From assembly GCF_013387465.1 (NCBI RefSeq), contig NZ_VYGV01000015.1, forward strand, positions 61,938 to 125,937: a stretch of 64,000 bases of DNA. Direction: 5' to 3'. Origin of the DNA: Hydrogenophaga aromaticivorans. Its GTDB lineage: Bacteria; Pseudomonadota; Gammaproteobacteria; Burkholderiales; Burkholderiaceae_C. How positions within the stretch are numbered: position 1 is the stretch's first letter; every line of letters begins with the position of its first letter. The notes below the pieces were generated by a model, which saw only the letters and a list, made by a program, of their open reading frames with translations, was not told where the DNA came from and did not search any database. Below are positions 8,132 through 17,002 of the stretch, piece by piece. A program made the translations under genes and the position numbers.

Positions 8132-8734
8132 TCAATCAGGCTTCCCGGTTTGGGTGGTCCGTTCCAGCTTCGAAAGATCAAACCCCTTCGCCTGCAACCG
8201 CCCCAGCAAGGCCTGATACGCCCCCGCCTCCACCGTCGGCGTGCGCGACAGGACCCACAGGTATTCGCGGCTCGATTCGCTCACAGCGACCAGCTGGTAG
8301 TCCGCATCAATGTCGATAACCCAGTAGTTGCCCCAGACCATGGGCAGCCACGACAGCCAGGCGGGGGCGAAGCGCACTTTCAGTTTGGGCGAATCGGCGG
8401 GGCCGTCCTGGCGCGCGCGGCCCACGGCTTCGGCCACTTCGCCGTTGGCCTGGCGGCAGCGGTTGATGACGTCGAGCTGGCCGTCGTCGCGCAGCCGGTA
8501 CAGCGCGCTCGTGTCGGCCACGCACTGGCGCTGGAAGCGGTTGGGATACTTCGCGATTTCGTACCAGGTGCCCAGGTAGCGGCCGACGTCGAGCCGGGCT
8601 ATGGTCTGGAGCGGCTCGGGTGGCGCGGAGGTCTGCGCCGGTGCGGCGAAAGGCGACAGCAGGGCCAGCGATAGGGCCAGCTGCCGCAGCGTGGGCGATG
8701 GGGTGAACGAAGGGGCGGTGGTGGGCGTGGTCAT
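8132..8734 (-). CDS. blc: Bacterial lipocalin
   Basis: This 200-residue protein starts MTTPTTAPSF and has a hydrophobic export signal (about residues 16-34, LALSLALLSPFAAPAQT). The lipocalin signature GTWYEIAKYP follows, with the structurally conserved WGNYWVIDID and YLWVLSRTP strands later. There is no lipobox cysteine in the usual position, so it is more likely periplasmic than a lipoprotein. Blc-type proteins bind lysophospholipids or fatty acids and act in envelope stress. The start at 8734 is chosen because upstream codons have no family similarity; the ribosome-binding site is weak. It lies 73 bases downstream of the Bug-type gene on the same strand. Confidence 0.85.
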   Translation of the reverse strand: MTTPTTAPSFTPSPTLRQLALSLALLSPFAAPAQTSAPPEPLQTIARLDVGRYLGTWYEIAKYPNRFQRQCVADTSALYRLRDDGQLDVINRCRQANGEVAEAVGRARQDGPADSPKLKVRFAPAWLSWLPMVWGNYWVIDIDADYQLVAVSESSREYLWVLSRTPTVEAGAYQALLGRLQAKGFDLSKLERTTQTGKPD

Positions 8735-8807
8735 GGCATCGGGTGGGTTGGGCTCAGTGTGCCCGCTTCCCACACGGCGCGATGTCTGCCACCGCACCCA
8801 GGCCGCC

Positions 8808-9809
8808 TCAGCCCTTCTTCGTCAGCCCCAGCCGCTCGATCGTCGCCTTCTCGGTCTTGAAGGTGCGATCGCCGTAGGCCGTGTAGTCGGCCGTGCTCAT
8901 GTAGACCGTGGGCATGAAATACTTGTCCAGCGTTTCCTGCACCTTGGCGTCGTCCAGCGTCTTCTTGAACGCGTCGTGCAGCACCTTGACCACGGCCGGG
9001 TCCATGCCCTTGGGGCCGCCGATGCCGAAGGGCGATTCCGTGATGGTGTCCCAGCCGCTTTCCTTCACCGTGGGCACGTCGGGGAAGGCCTTGTTGCGGT
9101 TGCTGCCGAGCGTGGCGAGCAGGCGCAGTTTGCCGCTCTGCACGTGCGGCGCGAATTCGGTGGTGCCGCTCATCATGCGGATGTGGCCGCCGAGGATGGC
9201 CTGCATGATTTCGGCCGAACCCTTGAACGGGATCGGGTTGAGCTGGATGCCGGCTTTCTCGCTGAACTCTTCGATGGCGAGGTGCGGCGTGGTGCCCGTT
9301 CCCGTGTGGCCGTATTCGAGTTTGCCGGGGTTGGCCTTGGCGTAGGCCACCATCTCCTTGAGGGTCTTGAACGGTGCGTCCGCCGTGCAGGCGATGCCGA
9401 AGGTGTAGCCGGTGAGGCAGACGATGTGGCTGATGTCCTGCACCGGGTCGAACGGCATCTTCTGCATGTGCGGCAGGCGGTAGATGCCCAGCGGCAGCTG
9501 CGTGAGCGTGTAGCCGTCGGGAGCGGCGCCGACCATGGCGGCCGCGCCCAGCGTGCCACCCACGCCGGGTTTGTTCTCGATGATCACGGGCACGCCCAGC
9601 GTCTTGCTGGCGCTTTCCGCGAAGGCGCGCATGACACCGTCGCTGCTGCCACCGGCGGGCCAGGGCGCGATCAGCTTGATGGGGCGGTTGGGGAACTTGT
9701 CCTGTGCGAACGCGTGCATCGGCAGGAGCGCCGGAGCGGCCACAGCGGCAGCGGCCGACAGGATCTGACGGCGGTTGAAGTTGGCGGGGCGGCTGGACGG
9801 GTGGCTCAT
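8808..9809 (-). CDS. Bug-family solute-binding protein (tripartite tricarboxylate transporter type)
   Basis: This is a 333-residue periplasmic binding protein. The export signal has a Tat-like twin Arg (NRRQILSAAAAV) and ends near AFAQ. The mature part opens with FPNRPIKLIAPWPAGGSSDG, the typical Bug ligand-binding start, and later has GVGGTLGAAAMV and the GHTGTGTTPHLAIEEF region. Bug proteins bind carboxylates such as nicotinate, aspartate or aromatic acids, and many are orphans without TctAB partners; none is encoded nearby. AGGAGACACC before ATG 9809 fixes the start. The ligand is unknown. Confidence 0.9.
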   Translation of the reverse strand: MSHPSSRPANFNRRQILSAAAAVAAPALLPMHAFAQDKFPNRPIKLIAPWPAGGSSDGVMRAFAESASKTLGVPVIIENKPGVGGTLGAAAMVGAAPDGYTLTQLPLGIYRLPHMQKMPFDPVQDISHIVCLTGYTFGIACTADAPFKTLKEMVAYAKANPGKLEYGHTGTGTTPHLAIEEFSEKAGIQLNPIPFKGSAEIMQAILGGHIRMMSGTTEFAPHVQSGKLRLLATLGSNRNKAFPDVPTVKESGWDTITESPFGIGGPKGMDPAVVKVLHDAFKKTLDDAKVQETLDKYFMPTVYMSTADYTAYGDRTFKTEKATIERLGLTKKG

Positions 9810-9939
9810 GCGGTGTCTCCTGTTGTGATGAAGTGAGACAAGCAAGATAGAACCAGCGGGCCGAACCGGGAATGGGGCATGCCCGGTGCTCCCCCCGGAA
9901 TCCGTCACCCGCGCGACGCAGGCTCAGGTCTTCAAGCCT

Positions 9940-10116
9940 TCAAGCGGCGGTCTGCTCGCCCAGCAGGTCGTCGGCCTTGCCCAGCGGCTCGCCGTCGTCC
10001 AAGGTCTGCCAGTCGCTGGTGAGCAGTTCCATCAGCGCATGGTCCAGGGTGTCGAGATCAATGTCCAGACGCTCGACCAAGCCCTCACGCTGCAAAGTGG
10101 AAGGTCCACGGTTCAT
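9940..10116 (-). CDS. Small hypothetical protein (58 residues)
   Basis: This short acidic frame, MNRGPSTLQREG to LLGEQTAA, is not recognised. The start at 10116 has a good GGAGGA ribosome-binding site 7 bases upstream, and the sequence is helix-forming (LDIDLDTLDHALMELL). There is no membrane segment. A second minus-strand frame ending at 10085 overlaps its start in another phase and has weaker support. It stands alone between the acetoacetyl-CoA ligase and Bug-protein genes, with about 150 bases on each side. Confidence 0.5.
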   Translation of the reverse strand: MNRGPSTLQREGLVERLDIDLDTLDHALMELLTSDWQTLDDGEPLGKADDLLGEQTAA

Positions 10117-10266
10117 CTGGGTCCTCCGATCTGATCGACGGCTCGCGCCAGACAGGGCGAACGACGGTGCGATCACCGCCCGAGTGTTCTGCAAAGCGGG
10201 CGGCTTGACCAGTATCAAACCGTTTCAACATGTGCATGGCCCGATCGGCCTTGCAGGCTGAGGACT

Positions 10267-12378
10267 TCAGATGCGGGTGGCATCGGCCCGCCAGCGCGCG
10301 AATTCCACGTACCAGTCCAGGCAACCCGGGTTGGCCATGGCTTCCTTGTTGATCACCTTTTCCAGCGGCTGGCCGAGCAGCAGTTTCTTGATCGGCAGCT
10401 CCTGCTTCTTGCCCGAGAGCGTGCGCGGGATTTCGGCCACCTGCAGGACTTCGTTGGGCAGGAAGCGGGGCGAGAGTGCGGTGCGGATGGCGCCGTTGAT
10501 CTTGGCCGTCATGGCGTCGTCCAGCGTGAGCCCCGGGCGCAGCACCACGAACAGCGGCATGTAGCTCTCGCGGCCCAGGTATTCGAGGTCCACCACCATC
10601 GAGTCCAGCACCTCGGGCAGGGCCTCGACGGCGCTATACAGCTCGCTGGTGCCCATGCGCAAGCCGTGGCGGTTGATGGTGGCGTCGGAGCGGCCGTAGA
10701 TGACGCAGGAGCCGTCGGGGTGGATGCGCAGCCAGTCGCCGTGGCGCCAGACGGCGCCGGCATCTTTGTCCAGATCACCGCCGCCAGGTTTGCGGCCGTG
10801 GCCGGGCGGGTACATGTCGAAGTAGCTGCCGAGCAGGCGCTGGTTGTCCTTGTCGCCGACGAAGTACAGCGGCATGGACGGGATGGGTTGCGCGCAGACC
10901 AGTTCGCCCACTTCGTCGATGACGGGCTGGCCCTGCTCGTTCCACGACTCGACCGCGCAGCCCATGAGGCGGCACTGCATGCGGCCGGGCGTTTGAGGCA
11001 GTTCGCGGTTGCCGCCGATGAAGGCGCCGGCGAAGTCGGTGCCACCGGAGATGTTGCACCACCAGATGTCGCTTTGCGCATCGTTTGCAGCGATGGCCGC
11101 GAACTGCGCCGTTCCCCAGTTCTGCGCGTCCTCCGACAGCGGCGAACCGGTCGTGCCCAGCGCCCGCACCTTGGACAGATCACCGCAGGTCGACAGGTCC
11201 ACCCCCGCCTTCAGACAGTTCGCAAAAAACGCCGCGCCGGCGCCGAAGAAGGTCACGCCGAGTTCGGACGCGAAGCGCCAGAGCGTGGTCCAGTCGGGCT
11301 GGTCCTTGGGGCCACCGGGGTTGCCGTCGTAGAGCACGCAGGTGGTGCCGTTGAGCAGGCCGCTGGTCTGCGCGTTCCACATCACCCAGCCGGTCGAGCT
11401 GTACCAGTGGTATCGCTCGCCCCAGCTGTTGGGCGCGTAGCTGCAGCCCACGTCGTTGTGGATGATCTTCAGTGCCATGGCCACGATCACCGTGCCGCCG
11501 TGGCCGTGAACGATGGGCTTGGGCAGGCCGGTGGTGCCGCTGCTGTAGACGATCCACAGCGGGTGATCGAACGGCAGCCACAGCGGCTCAAAAGCGGCGG
11601 TGGCCGCGTCGTAGCGCGAGGTCGCGGTGCTGAAGGCCGTGCAGGGCTGGGCGGCCTCCAGCGCGCGGTCCACCGCGGCCGGGTCGTCGGCCAGGTTGGT
11701 GTGCAGGATCACGTGGCGCACCGTGGGCAGGGCTGCGCGCAGTTCGGCCACCACGCCCAGGCGGTCGAAATCCTTCATGCCGTAGGTCACGCCGTCGCAG
11801 GCGATCAGCGCCACCGGCTCGATCTGTCTGAAGCGGTCGAGCACGGCGTTGGTGCCCATGTCGGGCGCGCACACGCTCCACACCGCTCCGATGCTCACCA
11901 CCGCGAGAAAGGCGACCATGGTCTCGGGGATGTTCGGCAGGTAGGCGGCCACGCGGTCGCCGGGCTTCACGCCCTGGGCCTGCAGGTGCAGCGCGAGCGA
12001 CGCGACCTGGCGCCGCAGTTGTGGCCAGCTCAGTTCGACGTGACGGCCCTTTTCGTTGCGGCTGACGATGGCGCTGAAGCCGGCCGCGTGCGCAGGCATC
12101 ACATGGCGCAAGACCTGCTGCGCGTAGTTGAACTGTGCGCCCGGGAACCACTTCGCCCCCGGCATCACGTTGCGCTCCAGCACCGCCGTGTGCGGCGTGG
12201 GCGACTGCATCTTGAAGTAGTCCCAGATGCTTTGCCAGAAGGCCTCGAGATCGGTGGTGGACCAGCGCCAGAGCGCGTCGTAGTCGTCGAAATGCAGACC
12301 GCGGTGTTCGGCCAGCCATTGCTGGTAGAGGCGGATCTGGGGGATGTGGGGCGCGGGGGTGCCCGGCGTGGTGCTCAT
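10267..12378 (-). CDS. Acetoacetate--CoA ligase
   Basis: This 703-residue adenylate-forming enzyme activates acetoacetate to acetoacetyl-CoA with ATP. It has the acetyl-CoA synthetase N-terminal domain (residues of about 40-100) and the phosphate-binding motif YSSGTTGLPKPIVHG. The adenylation-core signature WRHGDWLRI and the C-terminal catalytic Lys region SGKKQELPIKKLL follow. The length and the ending EVLQVAEIPRTLSGKK match acetoacetyl-CoA synthetases rather than acetyl-CoA synthetases. It allows use of acetoacetate from polyhydroxybutyrate or ketone bodies. The start at 12378 (MSTTPGTPAPHIP) matches family N-termini; longer upstream frame is not conserved-looking. It diverges from a DUF3237 gene. 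Confidence 0.92.
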   Translation of the reverse strand: MSTTPGTPAPHIPQIRLYQQWLAEHRGLHFDDYDALWRWSTTDLEAFWQSIWDYFKMQSPTPHTAVLERNVMPGAKWFPGAQFNYAQQVLRHVMPAHAAGFSAIVSRNEKGRHVELSWPQLRRQVASLALHLQAQGVKPGDRVAAYLPNIPETMVAFLAVVSIGAVWSVCAPDMGTNAVLDRFRQIEPVALIACDGVTYGMKDFDRLGVVAELRAALPTVRHVILHTNLADDPAAVDRALEAAQPCTAFSTATSRYDAATAAFEPLWLPFDHPLWIVYSSGTTGLPKPIVHGHGGTVIVAMALKIIHNDVGCSYAPNSWGERYHWYSSTGWVMWNAQTSGLLNGTTCVLYDGNPGGPKDQPDWTTLWRFASELGVTFFGAGAAFFANCLKAGVDLSTCGDLSKVRALGTTGSPLSEDAQNWGTAQFAAIAANDAQSDIWWCNISGGTDFAGAFIGGNRELPQTPGRMQCRLMGCAVESWNEQGQPVIDEVGELVCAQPIPSMPLYFVGDKDNQRLLGSYFDMYPPGHGRKPGGGDLDKDAGAVWRHGDWLRIHPDGSCVIYGRSDATINRHGLRMGTSELYSAVEALPEVLDSMVVDLEYLGRESYMPLFVVLRPGLTLDDAMTAKINGAIRTALSPRFLPNEVLQVAEIPRTLSGKKQELPIKKLLLGQPLEKVINKEAMANPGCLDWYVEFARWRADATRI

Positions 12379-12486
12379 GGTGGCTCGCTCTTGGTTTGGG
12401 CCCTGGGGGCCTGTTGTCTCCGTCTGTCGCGAGGGTAGCAGCGCACCTCTGACTGCGCCACTGCCCAGGTGACAGCACCCCTGCGG

Positions 12487-12492
12487 TATAAC
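12487..12492 (+). promoter_or_regulatory. Candidate -10 box of a possibly leaderless transcript
   Basis: TATAAC lies 6 bases before ATG 12499. If used, transcription would begin at or next to the start codon and give a leaderless mRNA for the DUF3237 protein. No clear -35 is visible at the usual spacing. Confidence 0.3.
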
Positions 12493-12498
12493 CCGCCC

Positions 12499-12984
12499 AT
12501 GCCCCTGCCCGCCCCCACACTCGAACCCGCCCTGGACCTGACCGTCTTCGTCGCCGCGCCCATCGAGGCGGGCGAGATCACGGGGCTCAACAGCCGCGGC
12601 AAGCGCCGCATCATCCCGATCACCGGGGGTGCAGTCAGCGGCGCCATCCACGGCCGGGTGCTGCCCGGTGGCGCCGATTTCCAGCTCGTGGTGAGCGACA
12701 CCTGCGCCGACCTCGACGCGCGTTACCTGCTGCAGCTGGACGACCCCGACTGGGCGGGCGCCCATGTGTTCGTGCAGAACCGCGCGCTGCGCCGCGGCTC
12801 GCCGGAAGACATCGCCAAGCTGGTGCGCGGCGAGCCGGTGGACCCGGCCGCCATCTACTTCCGCTGCGCGCCGACCTTCGAGGTCTCGCACCCGGCGCTG
12901 GCCTGGATGACACAGAGCCTCTTCATCGGCACCGGTGCGCGTTTTCCCGATCGCGTGGAAATGCGTTTCTTCCGCGTCGCCTGA
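12499..12984 (+). CDS. DUF3237 domain protein
   Basis: This 161-residue soluble protein belongs to the DUF3237 family, small beta-barrel proteins of unknown function found in many Proteobacteria. The family pattern is seen in ITGGAVSGAIHGRVLPGGADFQ near residues 50-70, in YLLQLDD, and in the ending FIGTGARFPDRVEMRFFRV. ATG 12499 is preferred; an in-frame ATG is absent further upstream and the extra codons from 12469 have no similarity. It diverges from the acetoacetyl-CoA ligase gene, with the two starts 120 bases apart. No enzymatic role can be assigned. Confidence 0.8.
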   Translation: MPLPAPTLEPALDLTVFVAAPIEAGEITGLNSRGKRRIIPITGGAVSGAIHGRVLPGGADFQLVVSDTCADLDARYLLQLDDPDWAGAHVFVQNRALRRGSPEDIAKLVRGEPVDPAAIYFRCAPTFEVSHPALAWMTQSLFIGTGARFPDRVEMRFFRVA

Positions 12985-13144
12985 CGCGGATCAAGGCCCG
13001 CACACCGGCGTCAGCGCCATGATCGCAGCGGCGCTGTCCCGCCCGCGTCGCGCCTGCTGCAACGCAGCGTGCGCGCCCCCAGACCACCCGGCAGAATCGC
13101 CGCCACCCGACACCCGCTTTCCACAACCACAACAAGGAGTTTTC

Positions 13145-14431
13145 ATGGGCATGTTCACCTGGAGCGAAAAATCATCGGCCACGCTGGCCGGCGGCGGCGT
13201 CATCGGCCCCGACGAGCGCCTGCCCTGGCCGCAGACCGCCGTGATGGGTGTGCAGCACCTGATCGCCATGTTCGGCGCCACCGTGCTCGCGCCCATCCTC
13301 ATGGGCTTCGACCCCAACGTCGCCATCCTCATGAGCGGCATCGGCACCCTGATCTTCTTCGTCATGACCGGCGGCAAGGTGCCGAGCTACCTGGGGTCGA
13401 GCTTCGCCTTCATCGGCGTGGTGATCGCGGCCAGCGGCTACGCCGGACCGGGACCCAACGCCAACATCGGCGTGGCGCTCGGCGGCATCATCGCCTGCGG
13501 CATTGTCTACACGCTGATCGGCGCGCTGGTGCAGGCCATCGGCACGGGCTGGATCGAGCGCCTGATGCCACCGGTGGTCACCGGCGCGGTGGTGGCCGTG
13601 ATCGGCCTGAACCTGGCCGGCATTCCGATCAAGAACATGGCGCCCACGGGCTTTGACGCCTGGATGCAGGGCGTGACCTTCGTCTGCGTGGCGCTGGTGG
13701 CGGTGTTCAGCAGCGGCATGCTACAGCGCCTGCTGATCCTCATGGGCCTGATCATCGCCAGCGTCATCTACGCCGTGCTCACCAACGGCTTCGGGCTGGG
13801 CAAACCGCTGGACCTGAGCGGCATCGCCAACGCCGCCTGGTTCGGCCTGCCCAACTTCAGCACGCCGGTCTTCAGCGGCAACGCCATGCTGCTGATCGCA
13901 CCCGTGGCCATCATCCTGGTGGCGGAAAACCTGGGCCACATCAAGGCCGTGACGGCGATGACCGGCAAGAACCTGGACCGCTACATGGGCCGCGCCTTCA
14001 TGGGCGACGGCGTGGCCACCATCGTGGCCGGCAGCGCGGGCGGCACCGGCGTGACCACCTACGCCGAGAACATCGGCGTCATGGCCGCGACCAAGATCTA
14101 CTCCACCGCCATCTTCTTCGTGGCCGGCTGCATGGCGATCCTGCTCGGTTTCAGCCCCAAGTTCGGCGCGCTGATCCAGGCGATTCCGCTGGCCGTGATG
14201 GGTGGCGTGTCCATCGTGGTGTTCGGCCTGATCGCGGTGGCCGGCGCCAAGATCTGGGTCGACAACAAGGTTGACTTTTCGAACAACAAGAACCTGCTCG
14301 TGGCTGCGATCACCCTGGTGCTGGGAACCGGCGACTACACGCTGCGCTTCGGCGAATTCGCGCTCGGCGGCATCGGCACCGCGACCTTCGGAGCCATCGG
14401 TCTCTACGCCCTGCTCAACCGCAAGGGCTGA
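13145..14431 (+). CDS. Uracil/xanthine permease family (NCS2/SLC23) transporter
   Basis: This 428-residue inner-membrane protein has about 12-14 hydrophobic segments. The family hallmarks are visible: [19 protein letters not shown] at the N-terminus, the substrate-site region [12 protein letters not shown] near residue 260, and [21 protein letters not shown] with the conserved NCS2 Glu and Asn. It is close to RutG/UraA-type pyrimidine carriers, which use proton symport. CAAGGAG lies 6 bases before ATG 13145. No nucleobase catabolism gene is adjacent, so uracil versus xanthine cannot be decided. Copies of the stop-proximal repeat lie downstream. Confidence 0.9.
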   Translation: MGMFTWSEKSSATLAGGGVIGPDERLPWPQTAVMGVQHLIAMFGATVLAPILMGFDPNVAILMSGIGTLIFFVMTGGKVPSYLGSSFAFIGVVIAASGYAGPGPNANIGVALGGIIACGIVYTLIGALVQAIGTGWIERLMPPVVTGAVVAVIGLNLAGIPIKNMAPTGFDAWMQGVTFVCVALVAVFSSGMLQRLLILMGLIIASVIYAVLTNGFGLGKPLDLSGIANAAWFGLPNFSTPVFSGNAMLLIAPVAIILVAENLGHIKAVTAMTGKNLDRYMGRAFMGDGVATIVAGSAGGTGVTTYAENIGVMAATKIYSTAIFFVAGCMAILLGFSPKFGALIQAIPLAVMGGVSIVVFGLIAVAGAKIWVDNKVDFSNNKNLLVAAITLVLGTGDYTLRFGEFALGGIGTATFGAIGLYALLNRKG

Positions 14432-14476
14432 GCGGCAGAGCAGGGAGCACCACCGGACGGTTTTGCCGACGCCAGT

Positions 14477-14520
14477 GCCGCCCCCTGAAAGGCGCCGCGC
14501 GCAACGCGGGGTGCAATTCC
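14477..14520 (-). repeat. Partial stop-proximal stem-loop repeat
   Basis: This is a fragment related to the family described at 14551-14624: CCGCCCCCTGAAAGG followed by an inverted GCGC stem. It makes the intergenic region behind boxB hold one and a half copies. Confidence 0.4.
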
Positions 14521-14550
14521 CGCCCCGGCGCGAAATGTCCAAGCCGTGAA

Positions 14551-14624
14551 CGCGGCGGAACTGGCTTTGCCAGGCCGCGCGCGTTGCCCCCTCGAGGGGG
14601 TCGCGCGAAGCGCGGCGGGGGTGG
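14551..14624 (-). repeat. Stop-proximal stem-loop repeat, copy A
   Basis: This copy has three adjacent hairpins: CTGGCTTTGCCAG, CCCCCTCGAGGGGG and CGCGCGAAGCGCG, ending GGGGGTGG directly against the TGA of boxB. It lies between the convergent permease and boxB genes and may end or stabilise the boxB transcript. Confidence 0.75.
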
Positions 14625-16118
14625 TCAATCTATTTTCACGTACTCGTAGTCCACCGGCTGCTGGTTGATGCCCATGCGCGGAGGGGCGATCCAGCTGGCG
14701 TATTCGCCCGGTGCGTGGTGCGCCTTCATCAGCGAGTTGATGAAGTCCATGTCCGAGTCGTTGGGCAGCCACCCGCCCTGCTGCGCGGCAAAGGCCTCGG
14801 CGCTCAGCAGCTCGCCGGCCGGGCTGATGTGGTGGCCGGCGAACTCGCCGATCTTGCGGTGGAAGCCCTTGTGCGGCTGGGTGATCTTGAAGTTGATGCC
14901 GGCCTTCTCGATGGTCTTGTTCCAGCGGTCGATGCCGCCCTGGCAATCGGCGATGTAGTCGTCGAGCAGGCGGCAGTTGATGGCGCGCAGCGCGGGCACC
15001 GGCTCCACCACCAGCTGGCCATTCACCACGCGGGTGACGTCGTAGGTGGCGTCCTGCAGTTCGTGGTCGTCGCCGGTGAGCTTGGCTTCGTTGAAGCGGC
15101 CCTTCAGCCCCGACGAGAACGATTCGGCGGCGTTGCTGGAGATCTCGGAGCCGAACAGGTCGCGCGTCACGCTCATGTGGAAGTTGGCCTTGCGCTGCAG
15201 CAGCGGCAGGTCGACCACGCCGAGTGCGCGGATGCGCTCCACGTCGTACGGGTCGGTGATGCCGGCCTTGTTCATCGCGGCGCAGGTGGCCTCGATGGTG
15301 CGGCCGACGCCGGTCTCGCCGACGAACAGGTGGTGGGCTTCTTCGGTCAGCATGAAACGGCAGCTGCGCGAGAGCGGGTCGAAGCCGCTCTCGGCCAGCG
15401 CGGCGAGCTGCATCTTGCCGTCGCGGTCGGTGAAGTAGGTGAACATGAAGAAGCTCAGCCAGTCGGGCGTGCGCTCGTTGAAGGCGCCCAGGATGCGCGG
15501 GTTGTCGGTCTGGCCCGAGCGGCGCTCCAGCAGGGCCTGTGCTTCCTCGCGGCCGTCCTTGCCGAAGTACTTGACCAGCAGGTAGACCATGGCCCAGAGA
15601 TGGCGGCCCTCTTCCACGTTGACCTGGAACAGGTTGCGCATGTCGTACAGGCTGGGCGCGGTGGCGCCGAGGTAACGCTGCTGCTCCACGCTGGCGGGCT
15701 CGGTGTCGCCCTGCACCACGATCAGGCGGCGCAGCAGCGAGCGGTATTCGCCCGGCACTTCCTGCCACACCGGCTCGCCCTTGTGGCGGCCGCAGGGGAT
15801 GGTGCGGCCCTCCACCTTGGGCGCCAGCAGGATGCCCCAGCGGTAGTCGGGCATCTTCACGTAGCCGAACTTGGCCCAGCCGGCCGGGTCCACACCCACC
15901 GCCGTGCGCAGGTAGACCTCGGCGTTCTGGAAACCGTCCGGCCCCATGTCCTTCCACCAGTCGATGTAGTTCGGGTGCCAGCTTTCCAGCGCGCGCAGCA
16001 GCTGGCGGTCGCTGGACAGGTCCACGTTGTTGGGGATGGCGTCGTCGTAGTTCACTTCGACAAAGCGGTCGTTGCGCACGGATTCCGGGGCTTCGACAAG
16101 GGTGTCTTCCTGGCTCAT
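14625..16118 (-). CDS. boxB: Benzoyl-CoA 2,3-epoxidase, oxygenase subunit BoxB (orphan)
   Basis: This 497-residue diiron protein of the aerobic benzoyl-CoA (box) pathway epoxidises benzoyl-CoA with electrons from BoxA. The family N-terminus IPNNVDLSSDRQLLRALE and WWKDMGPDGFQN are clear. Diiron ligands are seen in NVEEGRHLW (Glu-x-x-His) and LTEEAHHLF. The end WIAPPRMGINQQPVDYEYV is typical. AGGAGACCCCC precedes ATG 16118. The partners boxA, boxC and a benzoate-CoA ligase are absent from this window, which is unusual for a gene normally in a box operon. It may be a second copy or work with components encoded elsewhere. Confidence 0.93.
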   Translation of the reverse strand: MSQEDTLVEAPESVRNDRFVEVNYDDAIPNNVDLSSDRQLLRALESWHPNYIDWWKDMGPDGFQNAEVYLRTAVGVDPAGWAKFGYVKMPDYRWGILLAPKVEGRTIPCGRHKGEPVWQEVPGEYRSLLRRLIVVQGDTEPASVEQQRYLGATAPSLYDMRNLFQVNVEEGRHLWAMVYLLVKYFGKDGREEAQALLERRSGQTDNPRILGAFNERTPDWLSFFMFTYFTDRDGKMQLAALAESGFDPLSRSCRFMLTEEAHHLFVGETGVGRTIEATCAAMNKAGITDPYDVERIRALGVVDLPLLQRKANFHMSVTRDLFGSEISSNAAESFSSGLKGRFNEAKLTGDDHELQDATYDVTRVVNGQLVVEPVPALRAINCRLLDDYIADCQGGIDRWNKTIEKAGINFKITQPHKGFHRKIGEFAGHHISPAGELLSAEAFAAQQGGWLPNDSDMDFINSLMKAHHAPGEYASWIAPPRMGINQQPVDYEYVKID

Positions 16119-16143
16119 GGGGGTCTCCTGGGTGGAACGTATA

Positions 16144-16157
16144 TGCAATTTAATGCA
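16144..16157 (-). promoter_or_regulatory. Candidate BoxR/BzdR-type operator upstream of boxB
   Basis: TGCA-N6-TGCA (TGCAATTTAATGCA, also a near palindrome) lies 26 bases upstream of the boxB start. It abuts a minus-strand TATACG (16138-16143) that could be the -10 box. BzdR/BoxR repressors, released by benzoyl-CoA, are known to bind TGCA repeats. A further TGCA occurs at 16178-16181. The assignment is inferred from spacing and gene context. Confidence 0.45.
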
Positions 16158-16358
16158 CGCTGCTGCGAGCGGCAAAGTGCAGTATCTTGCTTAATCGAGG
16201 TAAAGGTTTGCGCCAGATCAAAAGGCGTTCAGATCGTCGCCGGGCCGCCGTCGCCGATCAGGGCAAACCCTCATGCCTGCAGCAGCGGGCTGTTACCCCG
16301 GCCACCGGGCGCGCTCCAACAATCGTCTCCACACCCCCCACCACCAGGAGAGACACAC

Positions 16359-16937
16359 ATGGGCAAGAAGCTGTTGATGATCTGCGGCGATTACTGCGAG
16401 GACTACGAAACCATGGTGCCGTTCCAGGCGCTGCAGGCGGTCGGCCACACGGTGCACGCCGTTGCGCCCGACAAGAAGGCCGGCGACTTCATCCACACCG
16501 CCATCCACGATTTCGAAGGCGCGCAGACCTACAGCGAAAAGCCCGGCCACCGCTTCACGCTCAACGCCACTTTCGCCGACGTGAAACCCGAGAGCTACGA
16601 CGGCCTGGTGATCCCCGGCGGGCGCGGCCCCGAGTACCTGCGCATGCACGCCAGCGTGATGGCGCTGGTCAAACACTTCACCAGCAGCGGCAAGCCGGTG
16701 GCCGCTGTCTGTCACGGTGCGCAGCTGCTGGCGGCCACGGGAGACATCAAGGGTCGCACCATCTCGGCCTACCCGGCCTGCCAGGTGGAAGTGGAGCTCG
16801 CGGGCGCCACCTACGCCCACATCGCGGTGGACGAAGCCGTGACCGACGGCCCCTTCGTCACCGCGCCCGCCTGGCCGGCGCACCCGGCCTGGATCGCGCA
16901 GTTCCTCGTGGTGCTGGGCACGACGATTACGCATTGA
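16359..16937 (+). CDS. DJ-1/PfpI family protein
   Basis: This 192-residue class-I glutamine-amidotransferase-like protein has the nucleophile elbow AVCHGAQLL with the catalytic Cys near residue 118. GGRGPEYLR supplies the oxyanion-side loop, and a conserved acidic residue lies near the N-terminus (CGDYCEDYE). The family includes glyoxalase III, deglycases and stress chaperones, and which role applies cannot be told. CAGGAG lies 9 bases before ATG 16359. It diverges from boxB, so the 240-base gap between them holds both promoters. Confidence 0.85.
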   Translation: MGKKLLMICGDYCEDYETMVPFQALQAVGHTVHAVAPDKKAGDFIHTAIHDFEGAQTYSEKPGHRFTLNATFADVKPESYDGLVIPGGRGPEYLRMHASVMALVKHFTSSGKPVAAVCHGAQLLAATGDIKGRTISAYPACQVEVELAGATYAHIAVDEAVTDGPFVTAPAWPAHPAWIAQFLVVLGTTITH

Positions 16938-17002
16938 TGTGAATCACCAGCGCCTGAAGCCGCCGACAATGCGGCTTCATCCGCCAATGCAGGAGTGCTG
17001 CC

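Noticed and set aside
10085..10324. A 79-codon minus-strand frame overlapping the 58-residue gene
   Set aside because: It overlaps the better-supported frame and the end of the acetoacetyl-CoA ligase gene and lacks a start signal.
14625..16118. BoxB read as a phenylacetyl-CoA epoxidase subunit (PaaA)
   Set aside because: The 497-residue length, N-terminus and C-terminus match BoxB, and PaaA is much shorter.
14715..16937. A 740-codon plus-strand frame running across boxB into the DJ-1/PfpI gene
   Set aside because: Its first part is antisense to boxB with no domain; only the end from 16359, in the proper gene, is real.
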